Shown here piece after piece: positions 46,213-56,823 of a DNA stretch of 64,000 nucleotides. Below the pieces are notes generated by a model. It ran no database searches. It saw only the letters and a program-made list of their open reading frames with translations, and had not been told where the DNA came from. The stretch lies in the NCBI GenBank assembly GCA_000611775.1, contig KK106981.1, forward strand, positions 4,528,927 to 4,592,926, written 5' to 3'. Position numbers and translations under genes: made by a program. The DNA is from Umbilicaria muhlenbergii (taxonomy: Eukaryota > Ascomycota > Lecanoromycetes > Umbilicariales > Umbilicariaceae). How positions within the stretch are numbered: position 1 is the first letter of the stretch; the number at the start of each line of letters is the position of its first letter.

Positions 46213-47217
46213 TCATTCCTCTTCAGACAGAAGGATTGTCCTCAGTTCTCATCTTAAATCTTTCATCTTGACTGTCTCTTGAATCTCTTATTGACTGTCA
46301 TGTTGTTTTCATTCATCAGGTTCAGCTCTTCACTTGACTTGTAAACATTTAATTAAACTTGTAGCCTCCTCAGTGGCTCTGCTCTGTTCAGATAAGCATC
46401 ATGATAATCTTTTACCTTTTGAGGTGACTCTATAAAGTCAACAGCATCATATCATTCTGAGTCTGAATCATATTCCTCTCAAGTCACTTGATATTGCAGG
46501 ATGTTGTTGTGAATTCAGCTTGTTAAGATTTTTTTCACTGCATACTCAGGCTGATCATTAACTTCAGTCAGTGACTTCAGGTCCTGAATTTGGTTCAGCA
46601 TTAAGTCATTCATCACTTTTCTTAAATAATCAGCATGAAAGATGTTGTTCATCTTCATGTGTTCAAGTAACTTCAGAATGTAGAAGTGATCTTTCATGCT
46701 GAGGATTCAGTAAGAGCCTGCTGCTTGATGATTCAACTTTAAGCTAGGTCTTTCAGTGATTCAATCCTTTCAAGTAACATAGACTCAGTCTCTGATGAAG
46801 AAGTCTGATTCTCTTCAGTGCTTCAGACATTTACTCTTAGTGCTGAGATTATCTGATTCAGAACCTTGCTCTTTCAACTGCCTCTACTGCAGTTGTCTGT
46901 GTCTACAAATAAATCTTCAAGGGCGTCTACATGTTGCAGGACTTTTCATTTATTATGACTGCTTCTCACAATTATCTGTCACTGTGATAAAGTACTTTCT
47001 GATCATTTGTTGCCTACTTCTCACAGGACTTGAGAATTGATTGTTGATAATTAATTGATGAATTTAAAATGTTCTAGAAACCTCTTGATCACTCAGTAGA
47101 CTGTGAGTTGAGATGTTTGATGATGTTGAGGAAGAATTTTCTCATCAATACACATGTTTATCTCAGCTGGTATTCTGTCACCTTCAGAGGTCAAAAAGAG
47201 TGTAGGCACTTTTCTAA

Positions 47218-47424
47218 TATTATGATTAATTATTTCACTTCATAAGCAGGCTTAGAACTGTTGCAAGAAGTGAATTATTTAAAATTAAAAAAGTACAAAG
47301 AAGGAAGCAGTCTTGTGAGTGCAGTCATGACATAAATGTCAGAGTGTCAAGACACACTAATCTCAATTTAGTTTAACATCAGGTAGTTCAATATCTGTCA
47401 GTGTCAGTTGATCATGTCATAACA
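47218..47424 (-). repeat. LTR of the nested gypsy-derived element (right copy)
   Basis: 207 bp, ending ATAACA next to the second AATGA target duplication. Confidence 0.92.
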
Positions 47425-50400
47425 AATGACTTCTCATCACTGCCTTCTGAATGTCAGGTCATTCACAGTCACTTTGTATAAATGCAATTTTTCAATTCAT
47501 GCTGATCAGTTACCCTTATTATGACTCTTATTCTCAGCCTCATAAATATTTTCATTCTTAATAACATGTTAATCTCTTTTGTCTTGATTCTTGATAATTG
47601 ATCTTCTCTTGTTTTAATTCTTGACAGTTGATCTTCTCTTGCTTTAACTCTTAACAGTTGATCTTTCCTTGCCCTGACCCTTGACAGTTCATATAAGCTT
47701 CAAGGCATTAACTTCAGCTCTTTTTTTCAATCTCACTGACATTTATTCTGTCTCAGGTGTCTCAGCTACATCTTTTTCACTTAAAGATGCAACTTCATCT
47801 GCACTTGCTTCATATGTAGCTCACTTGTTACAGCTTGCCCTGATACTTAACTTCATGAGAGTGAATTAATTTAATGCATCAGGCAGCTCAGCTGCTTCAG
47901 CACTCATTTTTAGTAAGTGTTCATCACCTATCACTATAATTTCAGATGCAGCAGAATTATCAGAGGTAGAGAAATTAATTAACTGTGTATCAATCAACCT
48001 TCTTTCAGAAATATTAGTTGACAAAGAGTTCATGAGATGTTTTCTCTTTCATAAAGATGACATTGACATGTTCTCTTCAACCTCTTTAAATGAATTTGAA
48101 TCTTGATCATGATTTGTATGATTTTGTTGAGCTTCATCAATGTTGATATTCACAATTAATTTGTGTGAGTGATTATGTTTACATGATGTATCAAGTGATT
48201 GCCTGTCCTGTAACCTTGTTCATGTAATCATGAGTAAAGGTATTTCTATAAGGTTAAACCCTCTGCTGAACTCATTAATAGTATATGCAGAGATGAGGTG
48301 TATAAAATTAATCTTCATGCTTCACACTTTAATTTACTTATTAGTGTTGATGTACCTGACAAAAATTTCTTTTCAGGTTCAGTTTAAATCTAACTTGACT
48401 CACCTTTCAGTCAGTATGTGTACATATAAAAGTGAACTGAATATTCAGACATGCTTAAGACTTGATTATTATTCAATTCAGGCTTCCTCTGAAGTTATGA
48501 TTTTAACATGAGTTGATAATTAATTTCTAAGGTAGTTTGCAGTATTCATGACTTCAGCTCAGAATTTATTAAGCAGTTTAATGTTCAACAACATGAAGTC
48601 CTTCATCATATGAATGATTCATCAGCATCATTCAGATACTGAATTATGCTCTGAAGTGTATAAGACAGAAAACTCAAGAGTAATCTTGTGATTAATAATA
48701 TAAATGATCATTACTTAACTTACAAATTCTTCTTTCTCATCAACATGTAGGTGTGTCATCTTAACATCAGCTTCATTCTCTGCCTGTTGTAATCAAATCT
48801 TCATCTTATCACAGTATTAATCTTTTGTTCACAGGAACAAAACTCATGACTTTTTTATAAAATCATCAACAAGTATTCCTGTATATAAACTGTCTTCAAA
48901 TGATGATGAATCATGCAGCTCTTAAAGATCAAAGTGAACTCATTCAAGCTTGCATGTGATGAGCTGCATTAATTCATGTTGAATGATTCAGGTCTGTTTG
49001 CTGATGACATAAGATTCACACACTGTTTATTATGAATCATATGAAGGGGCTGAAATCATATGTTCATTTAAATTGTCATTATCTGAATCATCATCACTTT
49101 GCAAGATTTCACTGTTATCTTATGCTGTGATGTTCATTTCAGTGATGATTCAACTTGCATGTCTGACTCATATAATTCTTGAATGAGTTAATCATTAATG
49201 TCATAACTGCAGTTCCTTGATTGATGTGCATAAGAAACTGAGTCAGCCTTGAACAGTCATCATCATGTTGTTGATAATATTTAAAATGTATAAGTTGCTG
49301 ATTCACTGTGCATTGATTATCATGTTCTTTTTCTTCTTAAGAGTCATTTTGATGTCTTCATCATGATAAGTGATGTCACTTTGCTGAGGCTGTTTTAATG
49401 ATATTAAATTTGATGTCACTTATGAAATAAAGACTACATCTTTGATCCTGATAATTTCAGTCTTCATATGAATCTTAACAACTTTTTTCTCAACAGTTGA
49501 CATCATGTCTTCACTCATGATCTTGAATTTCTTATCATATGATTCAATATTGAGGAATAAATGTCACTGATTTATGATATGCTCTGAAGCTTTGAAATTA
49601 ATGTATCAGTCATATGACTTGCTCTTGATGCTTGCAATCATATTCACTTGTTCTTCATTAAGTGTGAACAGCTCTGCATCACTGTTCTCATTATTATACT
49701 CCCTCATCTTTTGTACCTGATGCTTCAATTTTCAATTGATATTGTAGTTAACAGTGCTGCATTATTTTGTAGAATCATTTATATAAACATTATCAAAATG
49801 AGGTCTTGTGCAGTCTCTTGCTAAATATCTCAGCTTTTTATAATTGTAATATTTTCTTTCTTTTATTCTTCATCCTGTTCTTTGTTCTGTTCTTCATATG
49901 ACTAAGGTTGAGCTCAGTATAAGGTCAACTTCATGATTCACTTTGATTCATACTTCTTCAGAGGTCAGAATTTGTTGAGCATCAGTCATAATTGTTTTCT
50001 TTTAATTAAGTATATGATTCTTCCTTGAGTCATACTCCTCTGATAAGCTCTCAAGTAAAGTAATCAAGATGATATCTTCTCACACATCTCATTCAATAAT
50101 GACAGCAGCTTTGATTTTCTTTATCATGCTTGTTATATTCATGATTCACATGTTAATTGATTTCTCATATCCTTGAGCCTTTGTTGTGAAGGGGTATAAC
50201 AACAAAAAGTATAATTCAACATACATCACACTCTGCTCAACTTGCGTGCAAACAGCCTTCAAAATATCTTAAATCTCAGATGAGTTGTTTGTGTTTTTCA
50301 TGTTCTTGAACAGATCATCATTTATTCCTCTCTTAATGATCTCAACTGCTTCAGCAGTGTCTCAATTGAAATTGATGATTGCTGCCGCCGTGGTCCTGAT

Positions 50401-50643
50401 TGTATGAACATCAGTGATTATATCTCAATACCCCTTCTTCTTAAGATTCAGCATTGTCATGTTAAATCATCTTGATCAGTTTTCTACTCCTTTTAACTTC
50501 TCTTCTCGTCACGCTGAGTCTTGGTGGTTATTGTTGGCCATGATGATTTAAGGGTATGAGGGGTGAGCAGTCAGATGCAATTTCTGTATGACAGGAGTGA
50601 TTCTTTTCATGACTTTGTTATTGCTTAACAGTAGTGCTCTCCA

Positions 50644-50654
50644 GGCTCATAACC
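50644..50654 (-). other. Copia primer binding site for a half initiator tRNA-Met
   Basis: The minus strand reads GGTTATGAGCC directly after the LTR. Its complement GGCTCATAACC is the anticodon arm of initiator tRNA-Met (anticodon CAT). Priming from an internally cut initiator tRNA is known for copia-type elements. Confidence 0.75.
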
Positions 50655-50810
50655 TAATAGATATGCTAGATAGATAGATAGATAAAAGGTATCTAAGCAT
50701 ATGATAGATGTTGTGCAGCTAATACGTGAGTAAGTGATGCAAACTCTGCATGCTATGTGGCCTCGCCAGCCACCACTAGTGACAGCTTACTAAGCTGTCT
50801 TAGCCCTACA
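50655..50810 (-). repeat. Copia 5' LTR (156 bp) with a perfect 19-bp palindrome
   Basis: On the minus strand it begins TGTAGGGC and ends ATCTATTA (probably once CA), directly before the primer site. It is much less mutated than the coding part. Contains GACAGCTTACTAAGCTGTC at 50781-50799, a perfect stem of 9 bp around one base, and a TAGA microsatellite at 50666-50683. Confidence 0.7.
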
Positions 50811-50818
50811 CTTGAGCC

Positions 50819-50860
50819 CTTGAGCCCTAGCCCTTGAGCCCTAGACGCATATCTAACACG
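50819..50860. repeat. 41-bp duplicated sequence, right copy
   Basis: Matches the left copy within 43113-43170. It lies eight bases outside the copia LTR end at 50810. The last bases (CTAACAC, then CTCCAG) also look like an intron 3' end for the kinase gene that follows. Confidence 0.8.
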
Positions 50861-50876
50861 CCCCAATTTTCTCCAG

Positions 50877-53380
50877 AAACACACTTCCTAGGTATCTTGA
50901 AGACGACATTATTCTTCCGATTCTCGGAGAAGACATTGTTGGGCTGGGTGGATTTGGCGTTATCCACAAAGTCCTTCTGCACGACGCTCAGCAGCACTTC
51001 TCTCATACTCCAGGATGGACGGTATGGAGCCAAGTACAGTGTTCCCAATTTAGCACCACCACTGACTTGACTCGTGCAGTGTATCAGGAAAGAATTCATT
51101 CCCCTAGCAACAAACGAGGCTGATTTCGAGCTCGAGCTGCGCAATCTCTCAATTGTGAATCACCTTAAGCATCCAAACATTATTGAGGTGTTAAGCGCTT
51201 TCACCTACCGCGGAAAACATAATCTCATCTTCCCAGCCATGGGTGGTGATCTCGCAGCACTTCTAGAATCTGAGCGCCCGCCGGAATTCAGACTAGATCA
51301 GACACTTGTGCTTGCACTGTCCAAATTAGCTTCAGCAATTGAGGAGGTTCATAACCTCTCTGCCAGGACAATTGATCTTCAGCAAATTGGATGCCATCAT
51401 GACTTGCGACCAAAAAACATCCTCGTCAACGGGAATGATTTCATACTCGCAGATTTTGGACTATCCAGGTTCAAGAATACGTCACAGGATTCTAATACAA
51501 TGTACAAGAAAGGCCAAGGGGACTATGTCGCTCCAGAATGCGAGGATATCAATGGGGACTTCAACAAGCACCAAATCCGTCGATCAAGTGACATTTGGTC
51601 GTTCGGGTGCATCATTGCGGAGGTGATGACTTACATGATGCGTGGTCCAGACGGTGTGGAAGCATTCTGGGAGCTCAGGTCACACAAAGTGGGTCAAAAT
51701 AAATACCACCTCTTCCATCAGGGCCCCAATAGATCAAGCAAGGTTGTTGAGGATTGGCTGAAGGGCCTTGATATTGAGTGTGGGAAACCAGGACGCTTGC
51801 TACTCTAATTAGTCAGGGCAATGCTGGATATTGATCCGCATAAACGCCCTACTGCTAAAGTGGTGAGAGCGCGACTTCGTCTCATTGGGCTATATTTTAC
51901 GACTCAATCTATCAACGGGCGATACGATGAGCTGTACAACAAGGTTGGTGGGACTAATTCCATGGTCGAAGTCTACATTGAAAGAGCGAGGTACAATAGC
52001 TGGAAAGAGGCTTGTGAAATAAAAGATGATGAGGATCTAGGTCAACTCAAGCAGGGCTTCTACCTCGATTTGGAGGCCTCGCTCGATTTTCTGGCTCAGA
52101 TCAAGCAACAGCTCGAGGCGATTATACCTATCTACGATCAACCGCGCCATCTCTTGTTCCTCCCGCTTCGACATCTGAACAAACGCCTTACAACTCTGCT
52201 TCCAGTCACATCCCGAGAGTCTATGCAAATCCATCTTGAGAGGAATATTGTTGGCAAAACGGACGACCTCAGAATCCTCGAAGGCGCCCAGCATACATTC
52301 GAAAAGGACCTCACCAACAAGAACGTAGGAGCTCTTGCCTCAATCAAACGCATGACCTTCTTATTAGACAATCATAAAGGTCAAAAGCGGCCCGACCTGT
52401 ACATTAAGTGCGAGAGCGTAATACAGGGAGATAAAATTGCAGACTGCAAAATTGGCAAGATCAAGGACCAGGAGAGCGACCGAAGCCGCCCTGTGCTGAT
52501 TGAGTGGATGCGCTATGAGACCCCCTCAGTCAACGAACAAGAGGGCAGGCATCGTTTGTCTCGCCTTGATGGCATTGCAGACTTTCTCAACTCCACCAAG
52601 CAGCCGACCGGGCTTCGAGCGCTCCGTTGCTCCAACTACTTCCATGAACCTGCCAAACGGCGCTTCGGTCTCGTCTTCGACTTCCCAACTTTCTCGCCGG
52701 CCAACCAGGATCAGGGTAAACTCGAAGTATTTACTCTTAGACAAGTGCTCGAAACCACGGGACATCGAATACGGTTCCCGCAGCTTGGCGACAAATTCAA
52801 GCTTGCTCGCAGGCTAGCCAGGTCCATCGCGGATTTTCACAAGGCGAATTGGTTGCACAAGAGCATATCATCTTTCCACACCGTTTTCTTCCCACCACCC
52901 GGGTCTTCGGCGATCCGGTGCTTGCCGCAACCCTACATCATCGGCATCAACCATAGTCGACCAGATGACGAATCCGAGTGGACGGAAGGCCCAGCTGATA
53001 CAGCAGAGGGTGCGTATCTGGACTTTCAGCATCCCACATACCTCGAGCATCCTCAGCGATATCGTGCTGAATTTGACTATTACAGTCTCGGTCTGGTGCT
53101 CCTGGAGATTGGGCTTTGGGAACCGCTCAGTGCGACTACGAAAGATTGGAAAGGCATGTCCCACGAGCAATTTCGAGAACAACTGCTCAGTGATTTATGC
53201 CGTACGATGGGATATCAATATTTCATGATGGTTGATATGTGTTTGAGAGACAAGATTGTAGCTGCAGAGGGAGGCCTTTTGTCCCAGGACTCAGAGAAAG
53301 ATGGGGAGAAAGATGCATTATCTCGCCAGAGTCGATTTGAAGAGGTCGTTGTTAGACAGCTCGCAAAGTGCTTTGCGTGA
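50877..53380 (+). CDS. Tandem protein: active-type kinase + degenerate kinase-like domain; 5' end missing
   Basis: The visible coding starts after an acceptor at 50876; no ATG is available upstream in frame. The Gly-rich loop is GLGGFGVIHKV at 50941. A 58-nt intron (51022-51079) leads to CIRKEFIPLATNEADFELEL. The first kinase has HHDLRPKNIL, DFGLSRF, GDYVAPE and DIWSFGCIIAE, so its catalytic and metal-binding residues are present. An in-frame TAA at 51806 precedes MLDIDPHKRPTA; it is avoided if 51778-51816 (39 nt, GTGTGG...TCAG, branch CTAAT) is an intron, otherwise it is a nonsense change. The second half ends in another kinase-like fold: LARSIADFHKANWLHKS replaces the HRD loop, YIIGINHSR replaces DFG, and DYYSLGLVLLEIGLWEPL matches the helix F region. 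That half lacks catalytic Asp residues. The upstream exon may lie beyond the copia island. Confidence 0.75.
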
Positions 53381-55628
53381 AATCAGCAGTGGCTCACCGC
53401 TCAAACTTAGCTCTACTCTGAACGGCTCCCACGCGGCGACCTTCGATGTCAAAATGAGAAGGTGATTATTCGCATTCAAGCCATGCTGATGCCATTAATC
53501 AGACTCTTTATTCTTGCCCTGAGCTTACAATATCTCTTCAAGCCGTAACCCATTCTTCAACATAGATGATGCTACTTCTCAAGTACCTTTTTTGACAGCG
53601 TCAACGCTTCTCTGTTCATCCACTCAGCCTCATATCTGCTTGTAGTGAGCTTCCGGTTGTCCAGAGAACACCAACTACATTCAGAGCAGTACTAAGATCA
53701 CATATAGCAGTTTCGATTCTCACGAGGTAGCAAGCCGGATCCCTAATACATGTACTCATTAACATGTACTCATTAAAAATGGTTCCGTAGTTTGACGCAA
53801 GTCTGCTGCCAGGATATCATCTTGCAAGTGTACACCCAAAACCCACTGATGCCGAGGCTAAAGCAACAGATGTAGGAATTGGGCTTAATGAGGGCTTACT
53901 AAGCAGTCACGTTACCCACTGGTAGTAGTAGTAGGAGTACACGTAGTACTTACTCACGTAGCAATGGAAGATTCCAGCTTGGAATCCTACACAGATCGTC
54001 AAGCAGGTGCGCGCATGGATCGTTGATTAGGAAGGCGGGGTGACCCGACCGAGGAATGATTCGGAAGCTGTTCACATGCAAGCGGTAAGGCAGGCCTCAT
54101 GCAAATGTTGTACTACGTAAGTCACTGCGGCTCACGGTCCTAAAAAGAGATTACTCCGCAAAATGGAGAAACTTGGCGCGATCGTTTGCATTAATTAACG
54201 GCCAGGTACCTAGGCCAATCGATTGGTTAGTTGATCTTTCGAAATCTCCACACCCCGATGTCAGCAGCAGCGACGTTAAATGCTAAATCGGCATTGTGGG
54301 GAGCGATATTTCGAGCAGGTTATTTGTAGGATTACCCGTAATTTGCGACTCGATCTTACTGGTGCGTCATCCTGATCCAGGATCCACACATCGTCCTTGA
54401 GTTGTGCCGACGCTCTCCGGTACCTGGCGCGGGAAAATTGCCCCCCCGTACCTGCATAGCGCGAACACCATGGGGGCTCAGGGGGCGCGAGCGGCGTTAG
54501 GATGGCGACAGCTGAACAGTCTAGACCAAGCCGGGCAATGACGCCCGTGACCCGGTCCAAGAGCCAAAAGCAACGAGCCAGAATCGTCTTTTGTATTTAG
54601 GGGCCGTCCAGAGGCCAATCGAGAGTCCCAAAGTGTCTGAGCGAGCAGCCGCCGCAGGGCACAGGCAGCCTCGGGACGGTTAGGATCTACGCTGCTTCCC
54701 GACACTTGCATCAATACGAGTAGCAATACCGGTACCTGAGAATAGGATCGAATGCGAAACAGGCATGTGCGGCGGGGCATGCATCGCCGTTGAATGATCG
54801 AAAGCAGGAGTAAATTACGTACCTCGTATGATGTACCTTTATTCTAGTACAAGGACAAAGAGCAAACAAAAAACTTGGACCACGCTTCGAGTTCCCTGCT
54901 GCCCAACACATTTCCAGTCATAGCGATACAACCAAGGTAAGGTAGACAATAATAATGCCCACCAGCCTCCGGGATCGACGTGAGTAGTGGTTGAGGCTTG
55001 GCCGCACCCGGAAACCGGAGCACGCGGTGGCTTGATTGATGGCCCGATTGAGCCAGGCCCGAGACTGATAGGAACGCAAATGCCTCTTTTCTTCGCCCCC
55101 AGAAAAGGCCGGCAAGTTAGGAATAGAAGATGAAATCACAGTACTACGGACATCGTATACGCAACGCCGCAACGCCGCAAGGGAGTCGGTGCACTTGAGA
55201 CTCTATTGAGCATTGAATTCATCTCCGGCATCAACCTTCAGAGCTTTGTTACAACTACTCCGTATTATGGGGGGCAAGGCAAGCGGCGTGCTAGCCCTTT
55301 GGCCTTGTTTTCAATTTCTGGCCCTTCTCCACCAATACCATGTCGCATACCGAGCAGCTAGAGCAGGCTGGAATTTGTCTGTGCGGCGTTGAATTCTAGC
55401 TAGACTTTGTTCCCCCCAATCAACCCCGTTCTTGGCTCGGCGCCGCAGAGCCATATATAGACCTTGCCCCAGGGGCTTTGTTATGTCTTTTCTTCTCTCT
55501 CCTCATTATCTGGCCTCTCGCACACCTTTAAAAGTTCTGCATATTCCATCTGCGTTGCTTTCATCGCATTTTTTACACAACAAGACACTCGTTTTACCAC
55601 AAGGCATTTCGCTCCAAACACTCTCATA
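53381..55628. other. Intergenic, with a dispersed repeat and the CFEM gene 5' flank
   Basis: No gene is supported. Short frames on both strands lack family resemblance. 53692-53870 is copy B of a dispersed repeat. 53928-53960 has TAGTAGTAG and ACGTAGTAC runs. The last ~200 bp before 55629 are CT-rich, as in fungal core promoters, and a TATATA lies at 55453. Confidence 0.6.
53692..53870. repeat. Dispersed repeat, copy B (pair of 32318-32540)
   Basis: Shares two blocks with copy A (around TCGATTCTCACGAG and GGATATCATCTTG to GATGCCGAGGC) in the same order. An internal direct repeat ACATGTACTCATTA occurs twice at 53748-53776. It has no coding potential. Confidence 0.7.
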
Positions 55629-56356
55629 ATGCATTACTCCACCCTCGCTGCTTTGGCCGTCCTGGCCGCGCCCTTTGCTGGTGCCCAGAGCTTGTCCAGC
55701 TTGCCTGCATGTGCTGTAAGTCTTCCCATCGCCAGTCTTACGGATCACTGCGACGGTATACTAACGGTCACTGCAGCAAGCCCCAGCTGAGGCCGGCATC
55801 TCATCCACTGGCTGCTCCTTGACCGACTTCAAGTGTCTCTGCAGTGCCCAGGCTTTCGTGGCGTCTCTCACGACCCAGATCCAGCAATCGTGCAGCGCAT
55901 CTGACCAAGCCGGTAGGTTCCCAACCCTGCACTCCCACATTCCATGCAAACATCTAACAACTACCACCAGCCACCCTAGCCTTCGCCCAACAACTCTGCA
56001 GCTCCGTCGGCGTGACCATCGCCTCCCCATCTATGTCCTCCATGGCCTCCAGCTCCGCCGCGCCCGCCACAACCTCCATGTCCAGCAGCATGATGGGCAT
56101 GACCACGACCGTAGCACCTATCGCCACCGAATCCGCCGACGGCCAACCCGGCGTCGCCACCTCCGCTGCCATCGTCACTCAGATCGGTGATGGCCAGCCC
56201 CAAGTGCCGACTTCTGCCGCTCCGCTCGCGACGGCCAACGCGACTAAGGTTTCGAGCCCGTCGCCATCTGCGTTTGTGGGCGCGGCTGCTGGGTTGACTG
56301 CTCAGAGCGTGGCTGTGGTGTTGGTGGGAGCTGTGGCGGCTGTGTTCGCTTTGTAA
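55629..56356 (+). CDS. CFEM-like, GPI-anchored cell-wall protein with a PIR motif, 202 aa
   Basis: Three exons, 55629-55715, 55777-55912 and 55971-56356, with introns of 61 nt (branch CTAAC) and 58 nt. Signal peptide MHYSTLAALAVLAAPFAGAQ. Residues ~21-90 follow the CFEM pattern: LPACA, GCSLTDFKCLCS with the Asp that binds haem in known CFEM proteins, QSCSASD, and QQLCSSVGV. Only six of the eight usual Cys are present. A Ser/Thr/Ala-rich stalk follows, then TQIGDGQPQ, the core of the PIR repeat whose Gln can be ester-linked to beta-glucan. The C-terminus has a small-residue GPI site region and a hydrophobic tail ending VAAVFAL. Likely at the outer plasma membrane or wall; haem or iron capture is possible but the missing Cys make it uncertain. 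Confidence 0.88.
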
Positions 56357-56823
56357 GCGGGTGGTTGAGAAAGTTGAAGAGAATGGGGGGGGGAGAGGGA
56401 TGTAGTGTTACATCATTGGTTGTATATTCTTCGAGATAGATGAGATGGGGAAGTAAGGTTTTAATGTGGAGGACGGGGGAAATTCATTGCATGTCGCGAA
56501 TAACTGAATCCTGAACCGATAGATCTGATTATTGACCCCTTGCCCATCTTATGCTTAATGATCCTATTTTCCACGTCAAGCATCCCGGAACGAATTCTGG
56601 AAGGATTGCGCACCTTAACCGATGCCGTCCAAACATCACCGCATCATCACTCTCAACTCCCATCTCACCTCCAAAACAGTCTCTTATAAACAGACACAGT
56701 CCCTCTCCTATAAACATCACAATCCGTCTCCCACTCTCCATCCTCCACCTATAACCCATACATCCTCTACCAACACTATCCCAACCCAACTCAACATCCA
56801 CCCTGAATGCAGACGCCTCCGCC
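56357..56823. other. Intergenic
   Basis: 3' flank of the CFEM gene and 5' flank of the DUF427 gene. Rich in CA/CT before 56824. Nothing else is seen. Confidence 0.55.

Larger units (their letters stand above)
46006..47424 (-). mobile_element. Short gypsy-derived LTR element (1419 bp) nested in copia pol
   Basis: LTRs of exactly 207 bp at 46006-46212 and 47218-47424, flanked by the 5-bp target duplication AATGA (46001-46005 and 47425-47429). On the minus strand the LTR starts TGTTATGAC. The LTR copies differ at about 13 positions, all transitions. The internal 1005 bp includes a minus-strand segment (46515-46697) resembling the end of a gypsy integrase and the following chromodomain linker (MNNIFHADYLRK, DQPEYAVKKILTS). 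Most of gag-pol is missing, so it is an internally deleted, non-autonomous copy. The copia reading frame closes as EVIKDEL when it is removed. Confidence 0.92.
44541..50810 (-). mobile_element. Ty1/copia retrotransposon, decayed, left end not resolved
   Basis: On the minus strand from right to left: a 156-bp LTR (50655-50810), a primer binding site, a gag start near 50540 (MANNNHQDSA, then WSRWFNMTMLNLKKKG and DTAEAVEIIKR of the UBN2/gag type), then reverse transcriptase near 45.9-45.2 kb (KYDEKRRVSRFKVKLVTQKF, LHQMNVKAAYL, LTLNQASYIEKVL) and RNase H to about 44541 (AEHIKAVKWIMWYLKDT, ITEAEYIMLKHDV). Integrase before RT is the copia order. There are many stops, mostly TGA with some TAA. A 1.4-kb gypsy-derived element interrupts it at 46006-47424. 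Dead copy. Confidence 0.9.

Noticed and set aside
43141-50860. The 41-bp flanking repeat as a simple copia target duplication
   Set aside because: Copia elements duplicate about 5 bp, and the left copy is not next to an LTR.
54276-54911. Overlapping minus-strand frames before the CFEM gene
   Set aside because: Short, mutually overlapping, with no domain or splice pattern that joins them.
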